64,000 bases of DNA. Source: Blepharisma stoltei. Taxonomy: Eukaryota > Ciliophora > Heterotrichea > Heterotrichida > Blepharismidae. The notes beneath the pieces are model-generated. The model was not told where the DNA came from, did not search any database, and worked only from the letters and a program-made list of their open reading frames with translations. Positions within the stretch are counted from its first letter, which is position 1; the number at the start of each line of letters is the position of its first letter. The stretch covers positions 868,001 through 932,000 of the forward strand of contig CAJZBQ010000027.1 in assembly GCA_914767885.1 (NCBI GenBank), in the 5' to 3' direction. Shown piece after piece: positions 1 to 11,500 of the stretch. The translations under genes and the position numbers were made by a program.

Positions 1-1
1 G

Positions 2-292
2 CAGTCTTCGACGTTTAGGTCGTGGATTGCACATCAGAGACAGAAATGCAATGAGGATGCGCAAGAATTAATGCAAAAAGCTATGCATAATTTTGATATA
101 GAAAACAGCATTGTTAATATGGATACAAATGCGCGGAGGTCGTTGTATAAAAAAATCGAAGCAAGATTGAAATATGAACAGAGCTTGGAAAATAATGAAG
201 AAGCTATAGGGAAATTGAAAAAACAACTGTCTGTGCTATTGAGTGCGATAAGCGGAATACCACAAGAAAATTTACAAAATATATTTATTTAG
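2..292 (+). CDS. 3' end of an unknown protein gene (partial)
   Basis: The frame is open from the first bases of the window to a TAA at 290-292, so this is the C-terminal about 96 residues of a gene that begins upstream. The visible part is charged and helical (for example KKIEARLKYEQSLENNEEAIGKL), which suggests a coiled-coil tail. No family is recognisable. The reading frame has codon content unlike the AT-rich spacer that follows. Function unknown. Confidence 0.5.
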   Translation, partial: QSSTFRSWIAHQRQKCNEDAQELMQKAMHNFDIENSIVNMDTNARRSLYKKIEARLKYEQSLENNEEAIGKLKKQLSVLLSAISGIPQENLQNIFI

Positions 293-383
293 GAAATTTG
301 TTAGTTATTATAATTAAATCATATTGCTATTTTAATTTGTAACATTACTTAATAAATCTAGTTACTTATTCCAGAAATTTTAC

Positions 384-556
384 ATCGTTATTTGCAGATT
401 TTTGAACTTTACCACCTAAGTGTGAAATTTTGTCCGCGTGTGAAAAGGTGTTTTTCACGTGTGGAGCCCTTTTGATTTCACATGTGGAATCCTCTTTTCA
501 CACGCGAAAAAATTCCACACTTAGGTGGTAAAGTTCGAAAATCTGCAAATAACGAT
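384..556. repeat. Palindromic MITE-like element (about 173 bp)
   Basis: Nearly perfect inverted repeat: it starts ATCGTTATTTGCAG and ends CTGCAAATAACGAT. The arms continue inward through ACCACCTAAGTGTG and CACACTTAGGTGGT, leaving a short loop rich in CACGTGTG and TTTTCACACG words. No ORF. A whole-element hairpin like this is typical of a non-autonomous foldback element. It differs from the CTCCCC families elsewhere in the window. Confidence 0.75.
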
Positions 557-646
557 AATTAAAATTAGATTTTTTTTCAAATATTTATAAATCATCATCA
601 TATTATTAGACGGCTATAGCCGCCTAGCGATCCTTATGGATCATCT
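557..646. other. Short AT-rich spacer
   Basis: Ninety bases between the palindromic element and the 3' end of the minus-strand repeat gene. It contains a small hairpin-like word (GGCTATAGCC) and nothing coding that I can support. Confidence 0.4.
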
Positions 647-1698
647 TTAAGTCAATCTGTAATTTTCTCTACTTCAGCTCTTCTCCATCACCCAGAACCA
701 ATTCCTCAAGATGCTTCCTTGCTCTTTCCTTCTGTACCTAGATTTTGATGATTTACACCAAGCTGTTTGGGCTTTTTTCTCTTTTTTCGTGTTTTTTTCA
801 CCACATTTTGGTTTTTCCACCCTTGCGTATTTTTGGGGCTTTTTAGTTTTTGGTCTTTTTGGAATTTTGGGCTTTTTGGGTATTTTGGACCTTTGGGCTT
901 TTATGGCTTTTATGGCTTTTATGGCTTTTATGGCTTTTATGGCTTTTATGGCTTTTATGGCTTTTATGGCTTTTATGGCTTTTATGGCTTTTATGGCTTT
1001 TATGGCTTTTATGGCTTTTATGGCTTTTATGGCTTTTATGGCTTTTATGGCTTTTATGGCTTTTATGGCTTTTATGGCTTTTATGGCTTTTATGGCTTTT
1101 ATGGCTTTTATGGCTTTTATGGCTTTTATGGCTTTTATGGCTTTTATGGCTTTTATGGCTTTTATGGCTTTTATGGCTTTTATGGCTTTTATGGCTTTTA
1201 TGGCTTTTATGGCTTTTATGGCTTTTATGGCTTTTATGGCTTTTATGGCTTTTATGGCTTTTATGGCTTTTATGGCTTTTATGGCTTTTATGGCTTTTAT
1301 GGCTTTTATGGCTTTTATGGCTTGTCTGACTTTTTTAGGCTTTTTTGGTATTTTTGGCTGTCTTGGCTTTTCTAACTATTTTGACTTTTGGTCTCCTTAC
1401 TTTCCACCTTTACCCATTCGATGATCTCTATCGGTACCTACTTGATGGATCCTGTGGCTAGGATCAGCTCTCCACCATCCAGAATCACACCTTCCTGTCC
1501 AGCGAGCCAGAGTCTCAGACACTCCGCTTTATCTGTTTCTTCATCAACAGCTTTTTTTTCATTATCCCAGGCTTCTTCTCCCAATTCATCCTCCACCATT
1601 TTTATTTGCAAGTCAAGAAAGTCTATTTCATCCCAAATTTCTTCATCTGAGCAAAATTCATCAGTTTCTGAATCAGTTTCGTCAAAAAGCTTTGCCAC
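647..1698 (-). CDS. Acidic/AIK-repeat protein, unknown function, start unresolved
   Basis: Minus-strand gene built from two open blocks. The upstream block (1440-1698 and a little beyond) is very acidic (SETDEFCSDEEIWDEIDFL). The downstream block (stop at 647-649) is basic: a KPRQPKIPKKPKK stretch, about 47 Ala-Ile-Lys triplets encoded by a 9-bp tandem repeat, then another KIPKKPKIPKRPK stretch and a Trp-containing tail that reads TGA as Trp. A TA-bounded removal of 1373-1458 joins the blocks in frame. The N-terminus is unresolved: an upstream block at about 1760-1894 (beginning MKEKYGEFLEEITK) is probably exon 1, but I cannot join it cleanly across the A-homopolymer near 1750. Function unknown; it resembles a low-complexity charged or nuclear protein. 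Confidence 0.45.
898..1322. repeat. 9-bp tandem repeat, about 47 uniform copies
   Basis: TTTTATGGC on the plus strand (GCCATAAAA on the minus strand) is repeated head to tail with almost no variation over about 425 bp. The period of nine keeps all frames constant. On the minus strand it encodes (Ala-Ile-Lys)n inside a longer lysine/proline-rich ORF. The uniformity implies recent expansion or homogenisation. Confidence 0.95.
1373..1458 (-). other. Candidate IES (TA-bounded, 86 bp)
   Basis: Lies between the acidic and AIK-repeat blocks, which are in different frames and separated by stops. Removal from the TA at 1373 to the TA at 1459 joins ...GGELIL to EKPRQPKIP... in frame. It has no GT..AG ends of intron size. 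Confidence 0.5.
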
Positions 1699-1937
1699 AG
1701 CCTCACAATCCTTGACAGAGAATCAAGGCAAAATTTTTGTGCTTTTTTTTTTCTGTCTCCATGATTCTCAAAAATAAAAAGTAAATATTTATAAATAAAA
1801 AAATGATTCTACTTGTTGGTGAACATAATTTTTGCTCTCTACCAAGAGATGATTTAGTAATTTCTTCCAAAAATTCCCCATATTTTTCTTTCACAATTAA
1901 AATCCCCTGATTTTTCTTTCATATTTATTTTCACTAA

Positions 1938-2298
1938 CTCCCCCCTTCCGTCAGTGAACAACAAAATTAGTTCACTGTCGAAGGGGGTTAATTTTTTTAA
2001 AAAATTTATATATAAATTTTATAGAAAAAATATTTTTTTTCGAAATTTAAAAAAATCCTAATTCGTAAAAAATTTGAAAGCAAATATTAATTTAATTTAT
2101 AAAAATTTATGTTTTTAAAAAGATTTTTGTTTAAAATTAAACAGAATTAGCTCTAGATTTCTTTATACTAGTTATCACTTATATATCCAAATTTTTTTCA
2201 ATAAAAAATTTTTGTTCACTCACTCACGGAGGGTGGGTTTTGGGCAAAAAATAGCGATTTTTCTAATGGCTTTGTCCACTCACGGAGGGGGGGGGGAG
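1938..2298. mobile_element. MITE, family 1 (361 bp), TAA duplication, intergenic
   Basis: Starts CTCCCCC and ends GGGGAG, flanked by TAA at 1935-1937 and 2299-2301. The left end is a hairpin (a GTGAACA word and its complement around AAAATTAG). The right end has the paired words TTCACTCACGGAGGG. The AT-rich body is shared with the copies at 2796, 8977, 49319, 52167 and 54289. No transposase. Confidence 0.9.
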
Positions 2299-2506
2299 TA
2301 AACATTAAAAATCTGATAAAAAAATATAATTGCAGCTAAAATTTGGTATTTTCCATTATTTAAAAGCTCCACAAGCACAATAGGCAGCGATATAATTGAT
2401 ATGGAGATTAATATTTATTAAAAAATATTTTTTACAGAAAATGGAGATAAGATGCTATATTTTAATATTTGAAATGAATCAATTACTTTTAAATTCATAA
2501 TTTATG

Positions 2507-4601
2507 TTATTTTTGTGTATTTTGTCTTGTTTCTTTTAGCATGAAGGAGCATGAAGCACAAATAAGGAAAACCATTCCAAAAAATACCAGCGATATTTCA
2601 TGGCCATTTTTTCAATCAAGAACTACCCCCGCTAATAGAGGGCCAGTAAGAGACCCCACTCCCGAAGATGCTAAAAAGACGCCTTGAGCAGTGTTTTCTA
2701 CCTCAATAGGATAGCTTTCTACTGCAAATAAAAACAAAGATGCATATGAAAGGGTGTTTACTCCCATCAAAACTGAAGTTATAATTATGATCTAACTCCC
2801 CCCCCCCCCTCCGTGAGCGAACAAAACCATTAGAAAAATCGCCATTTTTTGACCAAAAACCCACCCTCCGTGAGTGAACAAAAATTTTTTTAATAGAAAA
2901 AATTTTAATGGAAAAAAATTTTGATATATAAGTGATAATTAGTATAATGAAATCTAGAGCTAATTCTGTTTAATTTTAAACAAATTGCGTTTTAAAACAT
3001 AAATTTTGCAAATTAAATTAATATTTGCTTCCCCAATTTTTGCAAATTAGGATTTTTTTAAATTTCGAAAAAAAATATTTTTTTATAAAATTTATATATA
3101 AATTTTTTTTTTAAAAAAAAAAATTAACCCCCCTCCGTGAGCGAACAAAATTTTTTTGTTCGCTCACGGAGGGGGGGGGGGAGTAAATAAAAATTACGAG
3201 AATCGGCTGCTTTATAAAAGCAAATAAAATCACTGCCAAAGACATAATAATTTGACAATAAACCAATGTATATTTTCTGCCTAGTTTTGAATTAACTAAA
3301 TAAGGTGCGAAAAATAAGCATGGAAATCCAGCTAAGTTTTGGATTGCGATTATAATTCAACTTAAAATTACGGGAAATTGGCTTAGGTATTCGGGCATAA
3401 ACATAACTACACTTACTGTTGCAAAACTCGTAGTAAAAAATACCAAACAAAAAAATATTGTTGATCTGACAAAGGTTTTAGAAAATAGCATTTTTATATG
3501 GCTTTTTGGCTGCGAAGGAATTCCATTTTCGTTCATTTCACAATCATACTGTAAATTTATTGGAATTAGTCCATCTTTCCCATTATAAGTTTGGATTTTT
3601 TTCAAAATTTCTTCGGCTTTAGAATATTTTTTGTGGACAACTAAAAATCCGGGTGTCTCGTCCATATCGATTTTTAAGATAGAAATAATTAGATTGCAAA
3701 AAAAATTTATTATTGCAATCATTTTTCAATTTTCAATATATTGAGAATTAAATATTTCAATCAATACAGCTGCTAACTCCCCTCCATGAATAAAAATATT
3801 GGAAAAATCCCTATATTTTGGAAAATACCAACCCTCTATGAGCGAGCAAAGAATTATTTTAATATAAAAATTTTTATTGAAAAGTTTTTTGATATATATA
3901 TATATATGACAATTATTATAATGAGATCTCTGCTTAATTTTAAATAGCTTGCATTTTAAAAGCATAATTTTACAAATTAAATTAATATTTGCTTTAAAAT
4001 TATTTGGAATTATTTTAATTTGAAAATAAATTCTATAAAATTTATATGTCATAAGTAAACAAAAATTTTTTTTCGCTCACAGAGGGGGGAGTAAGCAAAA
4101 AATTACCCCGCCACTTGGAGCTCCTAAATTTAGCCTAGGCATTAAATTCAAATTTTCTGTTGGGCAAAATTCCTTAAAAGTCACAGAGATTAGAGCTAAA
4201 TGCCCAATCACCCCAAATCCAAAGAAAAATAATAATATAGTAAGCCCTATGTAATTTTCCGAAAAAATTATAATAAAGCAAGAAAACACTATAACAATTG
4301 AGTCTATTTTCATTGCGAAAGTGCGGCCATAATGATCAGATAAGGAGCCTCATAGATAAGACCCTACAATGCAGCCCAGTTGAAACATTGTGCTCATAAT
4401 ACCCTTTTCCTTATTTGAGATTCCTCATTCATTTTCAAGATCTGATGCATAATAGCTAGGAGTAATGACTAGGCTTTGAAAGCTCATGTATGACTAATTT
4501 AAAGTTACCAGAAAACATTGCTGGAAAATATACCATTGATATTTTCCCCAACCTATTTGGTCGATGTAATGTGAAGCTAAATCATCAGTAGTTTCTGCCA
4601 T
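2507..4601 (-). CDS. MFS transporter A (SVOP/sugar-transporter-like), MITE-disrupted
   Basis: Encodes about 451 aa after removal of two 15-nt introns and two MITEs, and the total is then a multiple of three. The N-terminus reads MAETTDDLASHYIDQIGWGKYQW. The MFS loop 2-3 signature is LGCIVGSYLWGSLSDHYGR, with Trp from TGA. The C-terminal half has SYPIEVENTAQGVFLASSG and ends LKETRQNTQK, matching the PTE-R and E-TR positions of SVOP/sugar-porter-like MFS proteins. Intron 1 is 4494-4508 (GTAACTTTAAATTAG). Intron 2 is split by the MITE at 2796-3183. A second MITE at 3777-4091 lies in coding sequence, and its removal with one TAA restores VIFCLAAVLIEIF. Polytopic membrane protein; substrate unknown. 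First (downstream-most) of five tandem paralogues. Confidence 0.85.
2796..3183. mobile_element. MITE, family 1 (388 bp), inserted inside a 15-nt intron
   Basis: CTCCCC...GGGGAG ends with TAA duplications at 2793-2795 and 3184-3186. The hairpin is at the right end (GAGCGAACAAAA/TTTTGTTCGCTC). Precise removal of the element plus one TAA recreates GTAATTTTTATTTAG on the minus strand, a perfect 15-nt intron of transporter A. It is almost identical in layout to the copy at 54289-54674. Confidence 0.93.
3777..4091. mobile_element. MITE, family 1-related (315 bp), in coding sequence
   Basis: Left CTCCCCTCCATG, right AGAGGGGGGAG, TAA duplications at 3774-3776 and 4092-4094. More diverged than the other copies and lacks a clear terminal hairpin. 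Removal with one TAA restores the transporter A frame. Confidence 0.85.
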
Positions 4602-4736
4602 TGAGAATTTTCAATAATAGAATTTGATTTTTATTTAAATTTTACTGAAAAAAATTATTTGGGCCGAAATCTAAAAAGCTTAAGCATAAATACTTTTTTG
4701 AGGCAGTAAAAGACAGCTAAAGAGAATTTATAAGGC

Positions 4737-6128
4737 CTAATTTTTAATAATTAATCCTTCTTTTGTAATTATTGGCCTAGTTTCTTTTAAAAATAATGCA
4801 CAGACTGCTCCAATTAAGAAAGCGACTGCGAATATTGCAAAGGCAAGCTCTTCACCACCTTCTGTGTCTAGAAGTGGGCCAGCAATCAATGGAGCTATAA
4901 CTCCTGCAGCTCTTGAGCTTGAAAGAAATAACCCTTCAGCTGTGCTTCTAACTTCTGAAGGAAAGGATTCTGGAGCCATTGTGAATAAAGCTCCATAAGC
5001 TGTAGAACTGATGCCTGCCCATATAGAAGAAACTATGATAATCTATATTATTAGTACCGAAACGAAATTTTTTGAAAAAATAAACAAAAATGATGCAAAA
5101 GCTGTTATAAGCAGTGAAATTGATAATGTGTGTTTTCTTCCTAATTTTGTGTCAATCATATAAGCAGAAAGGTATGCGCATGGAATACCTACTCCTTGTT
5201 GCACACAAATTATTATATATTTTACTACAAAATTGTACTGGCTAAGAAATTTTGGCATAAATAAGATAAAGCTCCAATATCCAAAAAGAATCATAAAAAA
5301 TATTGTGGACATAAGCAGTGTTGATTTGATATGTTCTCTATTAAATATAACATGAAGTCTGGTTTCTTTTTTTTTCTGCACAGGATTTATGACTTCTTCT
5401 ATTGTTTCATATTCGCTAGAGAATTTATTTTCTTTTGCTATTTTATGCAAAGTTTCATTAGCTTTGTGAAATTGTAGTTTTGTGCAATGATATTCTGGAC
5501 ATTCATCTAAATCCAGTCTTGGTATGGCCACGAGAATTTGATAAAAAAATATCAAACCAGCCATAAATAGCCAATTAGCTAAATAATTGCTATTAATTCA
5601 GTAGATAATAATAGCACAAATCGCAAAAAATGATCCTCCCGCATACCAGCCACTTGTTAATTTTGTCATATAGTTTAAGTTCTGTTCTGGGCAAAATTCT
5701 TCAAAAACTACAGGCAAAATAACAATTTCCGCAATATTCCCAACTCCTGAAATAAAACACAGCACCAAAAGCATTGGAAAATTTGAGGAAAATAGTCATA
5801 TAAAACTCGAAAAGACAAGTAAGAGCGCATTGATTTTTAAGCTGAAAATTCTACCAAAATTGTCTGAGACACTACCCCAGATATAAGCTCCTAATAAAGA
5901 TCCAAGCTGGAATAAGGTACCCATTAATCCTTTTTGAGTATTTGAGATGTCTCATGCATGGCCAAATTCCTCCCCAAAATAACCAATTGACATCTGGTAA
6001 AATTGTATGCTAGCATAAGACTAATTTAAAATTACGGCAAAAACAAAATAAAATAAACGATTTTGGTAGGGACCCCAGCCGATTTTGTCAATTGCTTCTA
6101 TGGTAACTTGGACTGGATCTTCCGTCAT
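4737..6128 (-). CDS. MFS transporter B, intact
   Basis: Uninterrupted copy of 453 aa after two 15-nt introns: 6021-6035, GTAATTTTAAATTAG, and 5043-5057, GTACTAATAATATAG. Starts MTEDPVQVTIEAIDKIGWG. It has the LGSLLGAYIWGSVSDNFGR signature, PESFPSEVRSTAEG in the C-terminal half and a KETRP end. About twelve hydrophobic segments are visible. Five in-frame TGA codons encode Trp at positions conserved in the other copies. Same strand and order as A, C, D and E, so it arose by tandem duplication. The transported substrate cannot be told from sequence. Confidence 0.9.
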
Positions 6129-6372
6129 TTTAATGACTATAATTACTTGTGGTATTTCAATCTGATTTTATTTAAAATGATTAAGAGTCATAGATCTTGC
6201 TTTATGACTGGATAGTTGCTTTATTAAAAAGCTAAATTATATTTCAATTAGGACGCAAGATTCCTGATTAATTGAAAATTCTAAATATTTTTTTTATGAC
6301 TCTTAAAAATTTCTTATCAATTTTTCCATATTAAATTCTGAATTTCAATTATGAAGGCAATTAAATAATAAG

Positions 6373-7779
6373 CTATTGTGGACTATTTTCTTCAATTAAA
6401 ATTGTGGTTTTTAAAGAAGGTCGTGTCTCTTCTATAAAAACTGTACTCAAACTTGCGATTAAATACCCAGATGCGAATAATGCCAATGCTACTTCTTTTC
6501 CATTTTCTATATCCAAAATCATCCCACCAATAAAAGGTGATATAGATGATCCAATTCTTGACCATGTAAAGAAAAATCCCATAGCAGAGTTTCTTATTTC
6601 AGTAGGGTAGATTTCAGGAGAAAGCGTAAATAATGATCCAAAACTTGCAAAATTAACCGATGCAAGCATCATAATGACAATTATCACCTAAATAAGTTTT
6701 ACTGCAACAATATGCTCGAGAAAAATAAATAAATATACTGAAAAGCTTGTAATAGCCAGGGATAGCAGAAGTGTGTGCTTTCTTCCTAGCTTTGTATTTA
6801 CAAGAAATGATGCCAAAAATATGCCTGGAATTCCTGATAATTGTTGGATTAATATTATTGTGTATCTAACTGCAAAAGAGAATTGTTGTAAAAATCTGGG
6901 CATAAATAAATTCATGCTGAAGCTTCCAAAATATATAAAAAAATAAATAATTGAAACAAAAACTGTTGATTTTACATATTTTTTAGAAAAAATAGCCTTC
7001 ATTTTGATGGGAGCCTTGACTGATTGTGCATTTGTATTATCAACAGGAGAAATGCTAATTGAAATAGAGTCTTTTCCATTTATTTTTGCTATTTTAGATA
7101 ATAATTCTTCAGTTTGACTAAATTTTCCTTTTGATGCTAAGAAGCCTGGGGTTTCATCTAACCCAATTCTTAATATTGACATTAAGACATGACAAAAAAG
7201 TAAAATTATTGCCATAAAGCATCAATCAGGCAAATAATTACTACCAATTATTTCAATCGAAATCGCGCTAAAAGCAATAAATGCTCCACCTATTGCAAAC
7301 CCTGAAGTCAATTTTGTTATAAAATTCAATTTCTTCGTAGGACAGAATTCTTTAAAAAGAACTGGGATTATTACCATTTCCCCTGTGTTTCCAAACCCAG
7401 AAGCAAAGCATAAAATTAAAATAACAAAAATATTGTCAGCAAAAATCCAAACTAAATGAACAAAAATAAATATAAATCCTGCTTTTTTGACTGTAGAAGC
7501 TCTTCCGTGACGATCAGAGAGATTTCCTCAAAAATAAGAGCCAATAAAGCATCCTAGCTGAAATAGTGTGCCCATTAAACCCTTTTGTGTATTGCTGATT
7601 CCAAGATCTATTGCATAAATAGCAGCAAAATAGCCAATTGAAAGATTTCTAAACTGTATATTGAAATATGACTATTTAAAGAATACAATCATGCATTGCT
7701 CAAAAATAGACCATTGGTACTTTCCCCAGCCAATTTCATCTAAATAATGCACTACTATTTCAGTTGGAATTTGTGTCAT
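6373..7779 (-). CDS. MFS transporter C, intact
   Basis: 458 aa after two 15-nt introns (7672-7686, GTATTCTTTAAATAG; 6688-6702, GTAAAACTTATTTAG). Starts MTQIPTEIVVHYLDEIGWG. The signature is LGCFIGSYFWGNLSDRHGR, followed by SPEIYPTEIRNSAMG and EETRPSLK near the end. Closest to copies D and E, so it is the best intact template for locating the inserts in those genes. Membrane transporter of unknown substrate. Confidence 0.9.
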
Positions 7780-8208
7780 TTTAAGTAAAGCTGGTGATTT
7801 TTATTAAATTAGCATAACATTAATGATACTTTTTTAGTAACTAAATCGCATTAAAGTATTAGCGATAGTTATTAGTTGTCATTAATTGGCGTTTTTCTTG
7901 CAGCTCATATATGCCAAATCTCTTTAGAATATTAATAATTTTGAATTTATTATGCTAAAAGGCAAATTGGGATTCAAAGAGAAAATAGAAAAAGAACATA
8001 TTCGAGAGCATATATGATATTAAAAGGATACTATTTAAAATAGAGATTTTTGATTCTACTAAATAATATATCTTCAGTAAGCAAATTACCCTTTCTTTGT
8101 ATGTTGCGAAAAAGTCATGATTAACATTAAATAAATTAGCCTTAAATTTGCTTATTATTAATTATTTTCCATCAAAATAAAAGAGAATTTACTCAATTAA
8201 ATAATGAA

Positions 8209-10573
8209 CTATGGCTGGCTATCTTCATCAATCAAATTTGTACTTTTTAATGAAGGTCGTGTCTCTTCTATAAAATTTGTGCACAAACTTGCGATTAAAT
8301 ATCCAGACGCAAATAACGCCAATGCTATTTCTTTTCCATTTTCTAAATCCAAGATCATCCCACCGATAAAAGGTGATATTGATGATCCAATTCTCGACCA
8401 TGTAAAGAAAAATCCCATAGCAGAATTTCTTATTTCAGTCGGATAAATTTCAGGAGAAATTGTAAAAAGTGACCCCAAGCTTGCAAAATTAACCGATGCA
8501 AGCATTATAATGACAAGTATTACCTATATAATTTTTACTGCAACAATATGCTCTAGGAAAATAAATAAATAAATTGAGAAACTTGTTAGAGCCATAGATA
8601 ATAAAAGCGTATATTTGCGCCCAAGCTTTGTGTTAACCAGAAAAGATGCTAAAAATGCACCTGGGATACCTGATAATTGTTGGATTAAGATTATTGTGTA
8701 TCTTACTGAAAATGAAAATTGTTGCAAAAATCGGGGCATGAATAAATTCATGCTAAAACTTCCAAAATATACCATAAAATAAATTATTGATACAAAAATC
8801 GTTGATTTTACGTATTTTTTGGAAAAAATAGCTTTCATTTTTATAGGAGGCTTATTAATTTGAGTATTAGCACTTTCTGTGGGAAAAATGCTGATTGAAA
8901 TAGATTCTTTACCATTGGTTTTTGCAATTTTAGATAATAATTCTTTAGCCTGGTCATATTTGGCCTTTGATGCTAACTCCCCCCTCCGTGAGTGAACAAA
9001 AAAATTTTGTTCACTCACAAAGGGGGGTTAATTTTTTTTTTATATATAAATTTTATAGAAAGTTTTTTTTTTTCGAAATTTTAAAAAATCATAATTTGCA
9101 AGAATTGGAAAGCAAATATTAATTTAATTTATAAAATTTATGTTTTAAAACGCAATTTGTTTAAAATTACACAGAATTAGCTCAAAATTTCATTATACTA
9201 ATTATCACTTATATATCAATTTATTTTTCCATAAAAGATTTTTCTATTAAAAACATTTTTGTTCACTCACGGAGGGTGGGGTTTTTTGGGCAAAAAATAG
9301 CGATTTTTCTATTGATTTTGTTCACTCACGGAGGGGGGGGAGTAAGAACATTGGAGTTTCATCTAACCCTATCCTTAATATTGACATTGTAATATGACCT
9401 ACAAGAGAAATTATTGCCATAAAGCATCAATCAGGCAAATATAGTACCTTACACTAAATAGCCCCAGAAAAATATGAACCATAAAATGAGTAGCTTGACT
9501 GACCCTGAGCTAATTTTTCTACCTAGATGAAGTTTTTGCTCCTCAGCAGAGGAGCTTTTCCTCATCCCTATCATCTGGCCAACAGACCTTGGGTTCCTGG
9601 GATTGGATGCTGGCGAGATGGACTGCATAAAGGCGCATAGGACGAAGACTGAGTAGTGCAGGCTACCCTAACCTCTATGCGATTCAAAGTTGGCAGAGAG
9701 ATGGATTGTTAAGGCAAAATGGAAGCAAATCCGCAGCTCACGGACTCCAATAAGAGATTCAAGCTAATTGAGTGTAATCACTTCGAAGACGGGCCTTCAG
9801 TCAGGACAACGGACCTGAGATATGAAGATAAACCGCCTTGTCATCACTAGCGGTGGGTAATAATTGCCTCTAGCGCAGTGAGCTTTGGCTCCACCATAAA
9901 ATGGTAATTCGACCTCTAAATGTAAACCTAAATTAGCCTCTCAGGAGAAATTTTCGGTAACTCAGACATCTACTAGCTTAGATCAAACCAAAAAATTTCC
10001 TCAGCGAGCTATTCATCATAAATATGCATAATTACTATTTATTAACTCAATTGAAATTGCGCTAAATGCGAGAAATCCTCCACCTAATGAAAACCCTGAA
10101 GTCAATTTTGTTATAAAATTCAGATTCTTTGTAGGACAAAATTCTTTGAAAATAACAGGAGTAATTACCATTTCTGCTGTATTTCCAAAACCAGACGCAA
10201 AACATAAAATCAAAATAATAAAAATATTATCAGCAAAAATTCAAACTAAATAAACAAAAATAAAAATAAATCCAGATTTTTTGACTGCTGAAGCCCTTCC
10301 ATTACGATCAGAGAGATTTCCCCAAAAATAAGAGCCTATAAAGCATCCTAACTGAAAGAGCACACCCATTATACCTTTTTGAGTGTTGCTTATACCGAGT
10401 TCTATAGCATAAATAGCTGCAAAATAACCAATTGAAAGATTTCTAAATTGAATATAGAAATATGACTATGTAAAAATTACAATCATGCATTGTTCAAAAA
10501 TAATCCATTGATATTTTCCCCACCCAACCTCATCTAAATAATTCTGAACTACTTGGGTCGGCATTTGCGTCAT
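8209..10573 (-). CDS. MFS transporter D, disrupted by one MITE and one GC-rich insert
   Basis: 458 aa once two 15-nt introns (10466-10480, 8524-8538), the MITE at 8977-9342 plus one TAA, and 589 nt at 9441-10029 are removed; the length then matches paralogue C exactly. Starts MTQMPTQVVQNYLDEVGWG. Signature LGCFIGSYFWGNLSDRNGR; the C-terminus has SPEIYPTEIRNSAMG. Without excision, the locus would encode only fragments. The near-identity of exons to C, and restoration to the same codon count, argue that it is a functional germline gene rather than a pseudogene. Confidence 0.85.
8977..9342. mobile_element. MITE, family 1 (366 bp), in coding sequence
   Basis: Hairpin at the left end (GAGTGAACAAAAAAATTTTG then CACTCAC), paired direct words at the right end, TAA at 8974-8976 and 9343-9345. 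In paralogue C the uninterrupted sequence at this place reads GATGCTAAGAAGCC. Here GATGC-TAA-[element]-TAA-GAACAT gives the same junction. Confidence 0.93.
9441..10029 (+). mobile_element. GC-rich SINE-like insert in transporter D (589 bp)
   Basis: Segment with no match to paralogue C, markedly richer in GC than the flanks. It carries the head word ACCATAAAATG near 9467 and a second CCATAAAATGG at about 9894, so it may be composite or nested. A TA at 9440-9441 and at 10029-10030 flanks it; removing 589 nt restores the frame and the paralogue length. A long target duplication is not clear here. No ORF of note. Confidence 0.7.
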
Positions 10574-11138
10574 TTTAAGAGATTTTATCTAGGTGAAAAC
10601 CAAACTGGTGAATTTATTCAATTAATATTAAAATTAAATAAAAGTTATATAAAAATTAATGATATGAAATTTAGTTTTTTGGCCTTTCCTAATTCCTCCC
10701 TTTTAAATTACAAAGGTTTTGTTTCTCGCAAGTAATTCTAAGGGAAAATAACGTTTTAAATGCAGGTTGTTAATATTCAATAAAATCAAGTAGATAATAA
10801 TCACTGATGCGTCAAAAATAATTGCATATAATTTTCAAAAAAGAACACAATTCCAATGATTTGCTTGCTCACTGAACTAATGGAAGCGACGGGGTAAGCG
10901 AATTTAAAATCTTACATGATGTATTTGACATTATTAGTCACATTTTCTTAAATAAAAAAATAAGATCATTTTATGTATGCTTAAACTAAATTCCATAATA
11001 TCATTATAGTTTTTAATTTTGAGATTAAAATAAAGATATTTAAATTCAAAAATAATTAGATAATTTAAATGTAACAAAATCTAAGGCGTATTAGAAATAA
11101 TTAAATCATTATCCCTTGCATTAAAGCCAAATGACTTA
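10574..11138. other. Intergenic AT-rich spacer between transporters D and E
   Basis: Upstream region of gene D. I see no convincing ORF, RNA or repeat. It presumably contains the promoter of D, but no motif can be named. Confidence 0.4.
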
Positions 11139-11437
11139 CTCCCCCCATTAGCGAGCAAAGCCATTGGAAAAATTCCTATTTTTTGCAAAAAAAAAACCAC
11201 TCTCCGTGAGCGAACAAAAATTTTTAATATAAACATTTTTATATTTGTCATAATTAACGTATGAAATCTCGAGCTATCTGTTTAATTTTAAACAACTTGC
11301 ATTTTAAAACATAAATTTTTACAAATTAAATTAATTTTTACTTCTCAATTTTTACGAATTGGAATTTTTTTTTAATTTGAAAAAAACATCTGTTCTATAA
11401 AATTTAAAAATTAACTTCCCTTCACAGAGAGGCGTAG
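11139..11437. mobile_element. Degraded family 1 MITE (about 299 bp)
   Basis: Left end CTCCCCCCATTAGCGAGC follows TTA. The internal words (GAAATCTCGAGC, CATTTTAAAACATAAA, TTAATTTTTACTTCTCAATT) parallel the intact copies in order. The right end is decayed (CACAGAGAGGCGTAGTAA). This is an old copy in intergenic sequence, just 3' of gene E. Confidence 0.7.
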
Positions 11438-11500
11438 TAATAATTTTATTAATTAAAAATGTGAAGTATTTATTAATCGATAAAAATTAGCTATTAGTGA

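Noticed and set aside
711-1424. Plus-strand ORFs through the tandem repeat encoding (Met-Ala-Phe)n, (Gly-Phe-Tyr)n or (Leu-Trp-Leu)n
   Set aside because: All frames of a 9-bp repeat without stops are open. The plus-strand flanks are Phe-rich by T-richness and resemble no protein; the minus frame has more plausible flanks.
9441-10029. tRNA or rRNA genes in the GC-rich blocks
   Set aside because: I looked for cloverleaf stems and B-box-like words and found none that were convincing.
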